From: Ovis canadensis
Lineage: Eukaryota; Chordata; Mammalia; Artiodactyla; Bovidae
Assembly: GCF_042477335.2 (NCBI RefSeq)
Contig: NC_091250.1
Span: 127,569,384 to 127,633,383, forward strand
Reading direction: 5' to 3'
DNA length: 64,000 bases
The translations under genes and the position numbers were made by a program. How positions within the stretch are numbered: the stretch's first letter is position 1; every line of letters begins with the position of its first letter. The notes under the pieces were generated by a model, which worked only from the letters and a program-made list of their open reading frames with translations, did no database searches and was not told where the DNA came from. This document shows positions 11,053-21,904 of the stretch, one piece after another.

Positions 11053-12150
11053 ATGAAACAATGAAAGCTTACCTCTCTGTTCATATGTGTCTGCATGAAT
11101 ACTCTCTATTTATTATACAGTAAGAGGAACATCCAGGGTAGGAGAAAGAAGGACTTTCTGCATTTTTCCCTGGTTCTATTTGGCTTTTATTTCATGTGTA
11201 TTTATCTTTTCTTCTAACGTTTTTTTCTTATTTTGGTAAAAGTCAGATAATATAAAATATACTATTTAACCGTATTTAACTGCAGAGATTAGTGGCACTG
11301 AAAACGTTCATATTGTTGTGCAACTGTCCCCATTGTCCATCTCTCAAGTTTTTTACATTCTTGAACTGAAACTGTACCCATTAAACACGAAATAACTCCC
11401 CCATTTCCAAAAACAAATGCTTTGTTAAAAGGGGTTGTTTGTGTGGCAGATCGTAGATGCTGTAATAACAGAAGACTTAGTTCAGTAAGGAATAGGAGTA
11501 ACTGATTTTGGATCTTGCTCAATATTCAGTATAAAACAAAGTTCACACCCAGGAGAAGGGAGTGGAGGAAGGCAGGGCACAAGGTCAGAGATCAGGGAAA
11601 TGAACCCTCAGGCAAAACCAGCTTTTCTCACCCCATATTCATACTATTTCACGTAGATCTGAGATTGTGAAAATAACCCTCTGAATCTAGTTTGGGAAGG
11701 ATGGGGTAGCAGGGGCCAGAAATAAGACTCTGGCCTGCGATTCATTCATTTATTCATTCAGCCAGCAGTTGTGGACACCAGCTCGAGTCCCAGGATGCTG
11801 AGAGAATAAGTACTATTCCTGCAGACCTGGCCTTAAGCAAAGCCTGGTCCACTTGAGGAGGACATCTTGAAGAAATTAGCCCAGGACGTGTTCCTGGTCT
11901 AGGTGGTCCACACCAGACATTTGGGGCTCTGTATTGTCACTGGCATCTGTGTTCTGCTAGGAAAGTATACAGCTTGGAGACCTAACCCAGTGTGGGAGCT
12001 CCAGGGCATTAGGAAATGCTTCTGGAGGAAGTCACCTTGAAGGAAATCAGGAGGAGCTGGCTGGGGTTGGGAGCAGGGGTGGGGAGACGGGTGTTAGCAG
12101 GGGTGGGGACGGGGGTGAAGAGGTGATGGCATCTGGGAAGACCCAGTATC
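11053..12150. other. Unassigned intergenic sequence
   Basis: No gene and no confidently assigned repeat. There is a G-rich patch at 12060-12120. Confidence 0.35.
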
Positions 12151-12440
12151 GGGGAAGGGCTTGAGTCTGATCCCTGGTCTCGGAAGATCCCCCATGCCGC
12201 GGGGCAGTAAAGCCTGGAAGCTGCGACTGCTACGCCGGTATACTGCAGCGACTGAAGCCCATGTACCTAGAGGCTGTGCTCTGCAACAAGAGAAGCCACA
12301 GCAAGGAGAAGCCTGTGCACTGCAGCTAGGGAGCAGCCCCCACCGCCTGCAAGCCCACGCAGCAAAGACAGCTCCGTCAGAATAGAAGAATTCTAAAGCA
12401 TTACAAACGGCTAAGATGTGGATAATAAAAAACAAAAAAC
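12151..12440 (+). mobile_element. CHR-type SINE
   Basis: Cetartiodactyl SINE in plus orientation, with blocks gatcccccatgccgcggggc (12186-12205) and ctctgcaacaagagaagcca (12279-12298), and an A-rich tail of aacaaaaaacaaaaa type near 12430-12447. Confidence 0.7.
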
Positions 12441-12479
12441 AAAAAGCACTAACTATATGTGAAAGGTTTCCATACCTAT

Positions 12480-13330
12480 GTCTCCAGGACTAACCCCTGG
12501 CCTGAATGCCAAATGTTCGTATCCCATCAGTTACTTGGTGTCTCCTCTTGCAGTCTAATAGGTATCTCAAACTTAACACCCCTAAAACCAAATTCTTGCT
12601 TCCTGCCTTTCCCCCCAAACCAAATCTATTTCACCCCCAGTTTTCCTTTCGCTGTATGTGGCAATTCTGTCTTTTTTTCTGCTCAGTTACTCAGACCAAA
12701 ATTCCTAGAGTCATCTTAGACTTTCCTCTTTCTGGTAAAACCTACATCCAACTCATAAGTAAATTCCCTTGCTTCTGCTTTTAAACTACATCAGGAATGC
12801 ATCTTCCTTTTTTCTTTGCTGCTTCTGTTGCTCCTCTCCTGGTTACAGTCATCATAGCTGGTGTCCATCTTTCTATCTTTACTTTTCTACAATTTGTTCT
12901 CAATACAGAAGCCAGACGGAGCCTTTAAAGTGTCATATCTGATCAAGTCACGGAGTGACTTTCAACAGGTTACAAATAAAATCCACAGTCCCCAACGTCC
13001 TTCTTTTGTGCTGCAGGGCCATAGGTGACCTGCCTTCCTCCTACCCTCTGAACTTCTCTCCTGGTCTGCCTCCCTCAGCCCTGCATTCCAGTTCCAATGG
13101 CCTCCTTGCTGCTCCCAGAACAGACCAAGAGCTTTTCCTGCTGTTGTTTAGTCACTAACTTTTGTCTCACTCTTTGCAACCCTATAGACTGCACCACACC
13201 AGGCTCCTCTGACCTCCACTATCTTCTGGAGACTTTTTTGCCTCAGGGTGTTGGCACCTGCTGTCCACTCTGTATGGGAATTTTTTGCCCCAGGAAGTCA
13301 CTTTCCTTAGGTCTCTGCTGAAATATCAGA
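12480..13330 (+). mobile_element. L2 LINE, interrupted by a short BovB-tail piece
   Basis: L2-like pyrimidine-rich sequence (cttagactttcctctttctg; gcctttaaagtgtcatatct). A minus-strand BovB-tail fragment at about 13140-13235 interrupts it before L2-like sequence resumes. Confidence 0.6.
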
Positions 13331-13394
13331 GATGCTCCTAGTATAGGACCTTGAGAAAGTCAATGCAGTGGGTGCTGGGAAAAGCCATTGGATT

Positions 13395-13935
13395 AGTTAT
13401 TGAATCACTACTTTGAGTTCTTACTGCATGCCAGACACATGCCAGACATGTTCCAAGCAACACCTCATGGGCTCTAGAACTGTATCCTGTCAATAGCCTC
13501 AGGGAGTAGGTAGGAACTGCTAACATATATCATGTTAGTGTTTATCATGCAGCTCGCTTAACACTTGATAAGTGAAGAAGTAAAGTGAAAGTTGCTCAGT
13601 CATGTCTTTGTGACCCCATGGACCATATAGCCCACCAGGCTCCTCTGTGGAGGGTGCCCTGTCCATGGAATTCTCCAGGCAAGAATATTGGAGTAGGTAG
13701 CATTCCCTACTCCCGGGATTCCAACCCAAGGATCGAACCCAGGTCTCCCACATTGCAGGCAGATTCTTTACCATCTGAGCCACCAGGGAAGCCCTTGGTA
13801 ATTATGAGCTCACTCAGTCCTCATAACAAGCCCGTAAAGTAAGTAGGACTATGGTGCCCACTTTACATCTGAAGCACAGAGAGGTCAAGTAACTTACCCC
13901 ACATTACTCAGCCAGAACTTACACTGATGCCGCTG
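13395..13935 (-). mobile_element. MIR SINE split by a Bov-tA SINE
   Basis: Antisense MIR: cttactgcatgccagacaca on the left, and cccactttacatctgaagca followed by aggtcaagtaactta on the right. The two halves are separated by the Bov-tA at 13577-13797. Confidence 0.7.
13577..13797 (-). mobile_element. Bov-tA SINE nested in MIR
   Basis: Minus-strand SINE with the complete tRNA-like head (accatctgagccaccaggga, 13771-13790). It is younger than the MIR it divides. Confidence 0.9.
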
Positions 13936-14278
13936 GAGAGAAGGCTTAAGCAGAACCTTTACAGGAGGCTGAGCAGGTGTTATTTCTCCACTGATCTCCA
14001 GTAGCATGTTGGGCACCTACTGACCTGGGGAGTTCCTCTTTCAGTATCCTATCATTTTGCCTTTTCATACTGTTCATGGGGTTCTCAAGGCAAGAATGCT
14101 GAAGTGGTTTGCCATTCCCTTCTCCAGTGGACCACATTCTGTCAGACCTCTCCACCATGACCTGCCCGTCTTGGGTTGCCCCGCGGGCATGGCTTAATTT
14201 CATTGAGCTAGACAAGGCTGTGGTCCTAGTGTGACTAGACTGACTAGTTTTCTGTGAGTATGGTTTCAGTACCCAGCT

Positions 14279-16660
14279 GTGGATATGACTGGTGATAGAA
14301 GCAAGGTCCAATGCGGTAAAGAGCAATATTGCAAAGGAACCTGGAATGTCAGGTCCATGAATCAAGGCAAATTGGAAGTGGTCAAACATGAGATGGCAAG
14401 AGTGAACGTTGACATTCTAGGAATCAGCGAACTAAAATGGATGGGAATGGGTGAATTTAACTCATATGACCATTATATCTACTACTGTGGCCAGGAATCC
14501 CTCAGAAGAAATGGAGTAGCCATCATGGTCAACAAAAGAGTCCGAAATGCAGTACTTGGATGCAATCTCAAAAATGACAGAATGATCTCTGTTCGTCTCC
14601 AAGGCAAACCATTCAATATCACGGTAATCAAAGTCTATGCCCCAACCAGTAACGCTGAAGAGGCTGAAGTTGAGGGGTTCTATGAAGACCTACAAGACCT
14701 TTTAGAACTAACACCCAAAAAAGATGTCCTTTTCATTATAGGGGACTGGAATGCAAAAGTAGGAAGTCAAGAAACACCTGGAGTAACAGGCAAATTTGGC
14801 CTTGGAATGTGAAATGAAGCAGAGCAAAGACTAATAGAGTTTTGCCAAGAAAATGCACTGGTCATAGCAAGCACCCTCTTCCAACAACACAAGAGAAGAC
14901 TCTACACATGGACATCACCAGATGGTCAACACCAAAATCAGATTGATTATATTCTTTGCAGCCAAAGATGGAGAAGCTCTATACAACCAACAAAAACAAG
15001 ACCAGGACCTGACTGTGGCTCAGATCATGAGCTCCTTATTGCCAAATTCAGACTGAAATTGAAGAAAGTAGGGAAAACTGCTAGACCATTCATATATGCT
15101 GCTGCTGCTGCTAAATCACTTCAGTCGTGTCCGACTCTGTGTGACCCCATAGACGGCAGCCCACCAGGCTCCCCCATCCCTGGGATTCTCCAGGCAAGAA
15201 CACTGGAGTGGGTTGCCATTTCCTTCTCCAGTGCATGAAAGTGAAAAGTGAAAAGGAACTGGCTCAGTCGTGTCCGACTCTTCGTGACCCGATGGACTGC
15301 AGCCTATAAGGCTCCTCTGTCCATGGGATTTTCCAGGCAAGAGTACTGGAGTGGGGTGCCATCAGGTATGACCTAAATCAAATCCCTTATGATTATACAG
15401 TGGAAGTGTAAATAGATTTAAGGGCCTAGAGCTGATAGATAGAGTGCCCGAGGAATTATGGAATGAGGTTCATGACATTGTACAGGAGACAGGGATCAAG
15501 ACCATCCCCATGGAAAAGAAATGCAAAAAAGCAAAATGGCTATCTAGGGAGGCCTTACAAATAGCTGTGAAAAGAAGACAGGCAAAAAGCAAAGGAGAAA
15601 AGGAAAGATATAAGCATCTGAATGCAGAGTTCCAAAGAATAGCAAGAAGAGATAAGAAAGCCTTCCTCAGCGATCCATGCAAAGAAATAGAGGAAAACAA
15701 CAGAATGGGAAAGACTACAGATCTCTTCAAGAAAATTAGAGATACCAAGGGAACATTTCTTGCAAAGATGAGCTCGATAAAGGACAGAAATGGTCTGGAC
15801 CTAAAAGAAGCAGAAAATATTAGGAAGAGATGGCAAGAATACATAGAGGAACTGTACAAAAAAGATCTTCATGACCTGGATAATCACGATGGTGTGATCA
15901 CTCATCTAGAGCCAGACATCCTTGAATGTGAAGTCAAGTGGACCTTAGGAAGCATCACTACGAACAACGCTAGTGGAGATGACGGAATTCTAGTTGAGCT
16001 ATTTCAAATCCTGAAAGATGATGCTGTGAAAGTGCTGCACTCAATATGCCAGCAAATTTGGAAAACTCAGCAGTGGCCACAGGACTGGAAAAGGTCATTT
16101 TTTATTCCAATCCCAAAGAAAGGCAATGCCAAAGAATGCTCAAACTACTGCACAGTTGCACTCATCTCACATGCTAGTAAAGCAATGCTCAAAACTCTCC
16201 AAGCCAGGCTTCAGCAATACGTGAACCATGAACTTCCTGATGTTCAAGCTGGTTTTAGAAAAGGCAGAGGAACTTGAGATCAAATTGCCAACATCCGCTG
16301 GACCATCGCAAAAGCAAGAGAGTTCCAGAAAAACATCGATTTCTGCTTTATTGACTATGCCAAAGCCTTTGACTGTGTGGATCACAAGAAACTGGAAAAT
16401 TCTGAGAGATAGGAATACCAGACCACCTGACCTGCCTCTTGAGAAATCTGTATGCAGGTCAGAAAGCAAAAGTTAGAACTGGACATGGAACAACAGACTG
16501 TTTTCAAACAGGAAAAGGAGTCCGTCAAGGCTGTATATTGTCACCCTGCTTATTTAACTTATATGCAGAGTACATCATGAGAAACACTGGACTGAAAGAT
16601 ATACAAGCTGGAATCAAGATTGCCGGGAGAGTGGTGTGCTCAGAGCAGGGGCCCTGAAGA
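14279..16660 (+). pseudogene. BovB endonuclease / reverse transcriptase remnant
   Basis: Broken ORF of the BovB retrotransposon. The N-terminal AP-type endonuclease is recognisable from WNVRSM near 14342, the ILGISE stretch near 14416, GDWNAKVG near 14743 and SDHELL near 15024. An in-frame TGA at 14810-14812 interrupts it, a Bov-A2 SINE splits it at 15097-15365, and a second TGA lies near 16275. The reverse transcriptase part includes a 277-codon open stretch at 15444-16277. The YADD catalytic motif follows the snoRNA insertion, near 16852-16863, as RYADDTTLM. It is not a host gene and cannot make an active protein as it stands. Confidence 0.9.
15097..15365 (-). mobile_element. Bov-A2 SINE nested in BovB
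   Basis: Dimeric minus-strand SINE: two related body units (15120-15235 and 15265-15362) and a (GCT)n run at 15099-15112. It separates gaccattcat from caggtatgacctaaat, which are contiguous in BovB (compare the minus copy near 20050-20075). Confidence 0.9.
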
Positions 16661-16761
16661 AATGGCTTACTGTTTACAACACACCTAACAGGAATCTGGG
16701 TTCATTGTGACAGGAGACACAAAATATGTGGCCTTTCCGTGAACAAGTACCCAACACATGT
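16631..16761 (+). ncRNA. Retroposed H/ACA box snoRNA copy
   Basis: A 131-nt insert with H/ACA architecture. The 5' hairpin is closed by GGTGTG (16633-16638) and CACACC (16680-16685). A hinge carries an ANANNA H box, ACAGGA (16688-16693). The 3' hairpin is closed by TGGGT (16697-16701) and ACCCA (16749-16753). ACA (16756-16758) sits exactly three nucleotides before the end. A long A-rich tail follows (16762-16820), and a 13-15 bp duplication of the BovB target (gattgccgggaga) flanks the whole at 16618-16630 and 16821-16833. This is the footprint of an RNA mobilised by L1-type machinery. I could not name the parent snoRNA. Expression of this copy is unproven. Confidence 0.75.
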
Positions 16762-16789
16762 AAAAAAAAAAATAAATAAAAAAAAAAAA

Positions 16790-16820
<31 letters not shown>
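16762..16820 (+). repeat. A-rich tail of the snoRNA retrocopy
   Basis: Poly(A) with a few ataaat interruptions, ending at the second copy of the target duplication. This tail length and purity argue for a fairly recent insertion. Confidence 0.9.
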
Positions 16821-17645
16821 GATTGCCGGGAGAAATATCAATAACCTCAGATATGCAGATGACACCACCCTTATGGCAGAAAGTGACGAGGAAATAAAAA
16901 GCCTCTTGATGAAAGTGAAAGAGGAGAGTGAAAAAGTTGGCTTAAAGCTCAACATTCAGAAAACGAAGATCATGGCATCTGGTCCCATCACTTCATGGGA
17001 AATAGATGGGGAAACAGTGGAAAGAGTGTCAGACTTTATTTTTCTGGGCTCCAAAATCACTGCAGTTGGTGACTGCAGCCATGAAATTAAAAGACGCTTA
17101 CTCCTTGGAAGAAAAACTATAACCAACCTAGATAGCATATTCAAAAGCAGAGACATTACTTTGCCAACTAAGGTCCGTCTAGTCAAGGCTATGGATTTTC
17201 CTGTGGTCATGTACGGATGTGAGAGTTGGATTGTGAAGAAAGCTGAGTGCCGAATAATTGATGCGTTTGAAGTGCAGTGTTGGAGAAGACTCTTGAGAGT
17301 CCCTTGAACTGCAAGGAAATCCAACCAGTCCATTCTGAAGGAGATCAGCCCTGTGGTTTCTTTGGAAGGAATGATGCTAAAGCTGAAACTCCAGTACTTT
17401 GGCCACCTCATGTGAAGAGTTGACTCATTGGAAAAGACTCTGATGCTGGGAGGGATTGGGGGCAGGAGGAGAAGGTGACAACAGAGGATGAGATGGCTGG
17501 ATGGCATCACTGACTCGATGGTTGTGAGTCTGAGTGAACTCCGGGTGTTGGTGTTGTACAGGGAGGCCTGGAGTGCTGCGATTCATGGGGTCGCAAAGAG
17601 TCGGACATGACTGAGAGACTGGACTGAACTGAACTGAACTAAGCA

Positions 17646-17831
17646 GGTGTTTCTCAAGGTGCTAAGCAGAGGTAGGCATTGCATGTACACAGGGAGGGAG
17701 GCAGACTGTCCCTTTGATTATCTCCAGGAAGCAGGTGACGGTTAAGTGTAAAGTACAGCTTGGGAAAGGGAGCCAACCAAGGTGTATAAAGTTCTACTGT
17801 CTGCTCTTTGAGTGTCTGCCAAGTAAGGTCA
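17646..17831. other. Unassigned spacer between SINE and BovB
   Basis: Short sequence between the plus-strand BovB end and a Bov-tA. Nothing recognised. Confidence 0.3.
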
Positions 17832-18048
17832 AGGGCTTCCCAGGTGGCTCAGTGGTAAACAATCTGCCTGCCAATGCAGAAGATGCCGGTTTGATCCCTA
17901 GGTGGAGAAGATTCTCTAGAAAAAGGCAATGGCAACCCACTCCAGTATTCTTGCCTGGAAAAATCCATGGACAGCGGAGCCTGGTGGGCTACAGTCCACG
18001 GGATCTCAAAGAGTCGCGACTGAACGACTTAACAACAAATAAAGACAA
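17832..18048 (+). mobile_element. Bov-tA SINE
   Basis: Plus-strand SINE starting at ggcttcccaggtggctcagt and ending at gactgaacgacttaacaaca. It lies in the short gap between two opposed BovB elements. Confidence 0.9.
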
Positions 18049-18102
18049 AGCGGTGGCTTCTCCCTAGATGAGGAGCCTGGCTCTCTCTGCTCAAGAAGTG
18101 AA

Positions 18103-20269
18103 CAGTTCAGTGCAGTTCAGTCACGTCCGATTCTTTGCGACCTCATGGACTGCAGCAGCCAGGCTTCCCTGTCCATCACCAGCTCCCAGAGCTTACTCAA
18201 ACTCATGTGCACTGAGACAGTGATGCCATCCAACCATTTCGTCATCTGTTGTCCCCTTCTCCTGCTGCCTTCAATCTTTCCCAGCATCAGGGTCTTTTCT
18301 TCACATCAGGTGGCCAAAGTATTGGCCATTCATTCCTTCCAATGAATACTTAGCACCACAGTTCAAAAGCATCAATTCTTCGGCACTCAGCTTCCTTTAT
18401 AATTCAACTCTCACATCCACACATGACCACTGGAAAAACCATAGCATTGACTAAATGGACCTTTGTTGGCAAAGTAATGTCTCTGTTTTTTAATATGCTG
18501 TCTAGGTTGGTCATAACTTTTTTTCCAAAGAGCAAGCATCTTGTAATTTCATGGCTGCAATCACCATCTGCAGTGATTTGGGCACCCCTCAGAATAAAAT
18601 CTGTCACTGTTTTCACTGTTTCCCCATCTATCTGCCACGAAGTGATGGGACCAGAGGTCATGATCTTCATTTTCTGAATGTTGAGCTTTAGGCCAACTTT
18701 TTCACTTTCCTCTTTCACTTTCATCAAGAGGCTCTTTAGTTCTTCACTTTCTGCCATAGGGTGGTGTCATCTGCATATCTGAAGTTATTGATATTTCTCC
18801 TGGCAATCTTGATTCCAGCTTGTGCTTCTTCCAGTCCAGTATTTCTCATGATATATTCTACATATAAGTTAAATAAGCAGGGTGACAATATACAGCCTTG
18901 ACACACTCCTTTCCCGATTTGGAACCTGTCTGTTGTACCACGTCCAGTTCTAACTGTTGCTTCTTGACCTGCATACAGAATTTCCAGGAGTCAGGTCAGG
19001 TGGTCTGGTGTTCCCACCTCTTTCAGAATTTTCCACAGTTTCTTGTGATCCACACAGTCAAAGGCTTTGGCATAGTCAATAAAGCAGAAATCGATGTTTT
19101 TCTGGAACTCTCTTGCTTTTTCCATGATCCAACACATGTTGGCAGTTTGATCTCTCATTCCTCTGCCTTTTCTAAAACCAGCTTGAACATCAGGAAGTTC
19201 ATGGTTCACATATTGCTGAAGCCTGGCTTGGAGAATTTTGAGCATTACTTTTCTAGTGTGTGAGATGAGTGCAACTGTGCGGTAGTTTGAATATTATTTA
19301 GGATTGCTTTTCTTTGGGATTGGAATGAAACTGACCTTTTCCAGTCCTGTGGCCACTGCTGAGTTTTCCAAATTTGCTGGCATATTGAGTGCAGCACTTT
19401 CACAGCATCACCTTTTAGGATTTGAAATAGCTCAACTGGAATTCCATCACCTCCACTAGCTTTGTTCATATTGATGCTTCCTAAGGCCCACTTGACTTCA
19501 CATTCCAGGATGTGTGGCTCTTGGTGAGTGATCACACCATCATGGTTATCTGGGTCATGAAGATCTTTGTTGCATAGTTCTTCTGTGTATTTTTGCCACC
19601 TCCTCTTAATATCTTCTGCTTCTTTTAGGTCCATACCATTTCTGTCCTTTAATGTGCCCATCTTTGCATGAAATGTTCCCTTGGGATCTCTAATTTTCTT
19701 GAAGAGATCTCTAGTCTTTCCCATTCTATTGTTTTCCTCTATTTCTTGGCATTGATCACTGAGGAAGGCTTTCTTATCTTTCCATGCTATTCTTTGGAAC
19801 TCCTCATTCAAATGGATGTATCTTTCCTTTTCTCCTTTGCCTTTTACTTCTTTTCACAGCTATTTGTAAGGCCTCTTCAGACAACCATTTTGCCTTTTTA
19901 CATTTCTTTTTCCTGGGGATGGTCTTGATCCCTGCCTCCTGTACAAAGTCATGAACCTCCGTTCATAGTTCTTCAGGCACTCTGCCTATCAGATCTCATT
20001 CCTTCAATCTATTTGTCACTTTCACTGTATAATCGTAGGGGTCTTGATTTAGGTCATACCTGAATGGTCTAGTGGTTTTCCCTACTTTCTTCAAATTAAG
20101 TCTGAATTTGGTAATAAGGAGTTCATGATCTGAGCCACAGTCAGCTCCCGGTCTTGTTTTTGCTGACTGTATAGAGCTTCTCCATCTTTGGCTGCAAAGT
20201 ATATAATCCTTCTGATCCAGTCCATTTTAGTTCGTTGATTCCTAAAATGTCAATATTCACTCTTGCCAT
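18103..20269 (-). mobile_element. BovB LINE, internally deleted, next to the CD38 promoter
   Basis: Minus-strand BovB with its 3' end at the left. It covers the 3' tail, the reverse transcriptase region (ORF remnants at 18404-18757, 18991-19245 and 19245-19811 on the minus strand) and the end of the endonuclease. An internal deletion of roughly 0.5 kb joins the IDYI-region sequence (near 20207) directly to the NELKW region. It ends at cactcttgccat (20258-20269), about 235 bp before the CD38 start codon. Confidence 0.9.
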
Positions 20270-20504
20270 CGAGGAAGTGAACAGCTGTAGGCTTTTTAAG
20301 ACTTTGAGATCCTTATTGGTTGAGCGATAGCCACTGAGGCACTTCGAAAGAGGGGGGAGGAGTGGGAAAGGAAGCGAGAGAAAAGGCGAGCGAGAGCTAA
20401 AGGGGAAGTGCAGTTTGAGAACCGGGCTAGCGCTCTCCTCCCCGGCCGCTCGGACTCCAGCGGCCTCTTCTACAAGTCGGTCCGGGAGACCCTCATCGGA
20501 CGCC
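20270..20504 (+). promoter_or_regulatory. CD38: CD38 proximal promoter / 5' UTR
   Basis: Sequence between the BovB end and the start codon. No TATA box is evident. An inverted CCAAT motif (attggt) is at 20315-20320, and a purine-rich GA/GGGGG tract at 20350-20408 could bind GC- or GA-box factors. CpG density rises from about 20340. The transcription start is not determined, so the promoter/UTR boundary is open. In human, CD38 is also described as lacking a canonical TATA box. Confidence 0.6.
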
Positions 20505-21250
20505 ATGGCCGACTGCTGCACGAGAAAGAAGCTTTGCTACTGCTTTCTTCTGTGCTTCCTGGTGGCGGGGATCATCGGGGGGGCGATCGGAATCCACAAG
20601 TGGTACCACTCCGGGCTCAACAGGTGGCACGGGCTAGGCAGCACCGCCGATTTTCAGAAAATCATCCAAGAGCGATGCGACAACTACCCCCAGCAGATCT
20701 GGTCGTATTCCAGGTGAGTGGGCGTCTTAGGCGCCCTGCGGGGCTCCACGCGCGGTGGGGACGGCGCTCGGCGGGACACGCTGGGCACAGCTGGGCACAG
20801 CTGGACGCCGCGTGCCGAACAGCAGCCGTCTGGATTTGCTGGCAACAAGGCATCTACTGTCCCGAGTCAGCTGAGAGCGCGCCGGGCGGTGCCGAGTAGG
20901 CAGTCCGCGCGCCACTCGCTAGAGGTGCGGGCGGCCGGTGGTCCCAGGGAGCCCGCCGAGAGCGCGCGGCTCCTGGCGCGTCCGCTGGGCTGCTGGAACT
21001 TGTCCGAGACGCCCTGAGCCTGGCCTTCCATTTGGGGCCGCAGCACTCTCTGGGCGCCCACCACCCGGCGACTGGTTCGGAAAGCCAACGCGAGGCCGGT
21101 GAGTTGCTGGCGTTATCTACCTCGCGCGGGGTTTCTGTTCGCCAACTCTTGCCTCCCAAGTCCCCGGAGTGTTGCAGATGACACTGGATTAAGTGGTTTG
21201 CGGAGCCTGGGGTCGGGGGAGGACAGTGTCTGGGGGGCCGGATCACCGAC
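20340..21250. promoter_or_regulatory. CD38: CpG island over CD38 exon 1
   Basis: G+C and CpG frequency are visibly higher than in the rest of the window (for example the run of CG dinucleotides at 20740-20960). It spans the promoter, exon 1 and the first 540 bp of intron 1. Open frames on both strands here are a by-product of GC richness. Confidence 0.8.
20505..20713 (+). CDS. CD38: CD38 exon 1 (ADP-ribosyl cyclase 1, N-terminal part)
   Basis: Encodes residues 1-69 and two bases of codon 70. CD38 is a type II membrane ectoenzyme that converts NAD+ to ADP-ribose and cyclic ADP-ribose. ATG at 20505 has a strong context (cgccATGg) and is the first in-frame ATG; upstream in-frame codons such as TTG at 20415 are not credible starts. 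The tail of about 9 residues carries Cys4 and Cys5 and ends with basic Arg7-Lys8-Lys9. A hydrophobic anchor follows at about 10-30 (with Cys11, Cys13 and Cys17), then the stem and start of the ectodomain. Cys58 matches human Cys67. The donor is CAG|GTGAGT at 20713/20714. The tail is much shorter than the human one (about 21 residues). BST1 was considered but is GPI-anchored and lacks this N-terminal anchor. Confidence 0.9.
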
Positions 21251-21904
21251 ATTCATTTCATTCATTAATATACCAGCCCGGAGTCTCCTTGTGCACCCTG
21301 AAATAAATGTGACCAGAGCTCCCGGTAACAACAGAAAACGAAGTAACAGCAAGGTTAAAAAGTGCATCTGCTTTATGAGTCTATAGGGACCCTGGAAACA
21401 CCCAGTCTATGGAAACTTTTGTGAAGGTTTCTCCGGCCCTATCCCAGCTAGCCACTAATCTCACCCCAAAGTGAACCGATTTCCTGACTTCCATTACCAG
21501 GGCTTAGTTTCACCCGGAAAACTCAGTTTTGAAATTGTACATGAAGTAGAATAAGCTAGGAATTAAAAAGTTGCTGGCTGGCTGCCTTTTCCAGACTGCC
21601 AAAGGCGGGCAGGCTAGCTGCGATATCCACCTGTGTGATTCAAATCAGTTCTGCCTTTTGACCTGTGGCTGGGGGAGAGAGGAAATGGGCAGAGAGACCC
21701 CTCATTCCTGCCCCCCAGCCTCCCTGCGGGTGCCCAGGAGTTCAGGTTCTAGCCCAGCGACTGAAGTTTCTTACTTGCAAATTGTTCTAGTCCAAAGATT
21801 GCCATGGTCTCAAATGTTTGCTTACAATTAGCTAATTGAGAGAAAATGTAGAAGTTGAGCCATTCCTTTAGATTTCAATTAACGTATCAATTCAATCAAG
21901 TGAA
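21251..21904. other. Unassigned intron 1 sequence
   Basis: Falls from CpG-rich to ordinary composition. No repeat was recognised. In human, retinoic-acid control of CD38 involves the start of intron 1, but no element is claimed here. Confidence 0.35.

Larger units (their letters stand above)
13960..17645 (+). mobile_element. Nearly full-length BovB (RTE-clade) LINE, inactive
   Basis: Starts with the BovB 5' leader (ccactgatctccagtagcat) and runs through endonuclease, reverse transcriptase and 3' tail to repeated ctgaact units at 17623-17641. After subtracting the nested Bov-A2 (15097-15365) and the snoRNA insertion with its tail (16631-16820), about 3.2 kb of BovB remain, close to the family's full length. 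Stops and frame breaks disable it. Confidence 0.9.

Noticed and set aside
15444-16277. 277-codon open frame as a host gene
   Set aside because: It is the reverse transcriptase part of BovB, with the same sequence family repeated several times in this window, and lies inside a dead element.
1-20269. BST1 terminal exons upstream
   Set aside because: BST1 is expected upstream of CD38 by synteny, but no matching exon was found in these 20 kb.
20415-20504. 30-residue N-terminal extension of CD38
   Set aside because: The extended frame would begin at TTG. The ATG at 20505 has a strong context and gives a normal type II anchor.
20408-21386. Several overlapping open frames on both strands around CD38 exon 1
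   Set aside because: GC-rich sequence has few stops by chance. They lack motifs and conflict with the CD38 frame and donor site.
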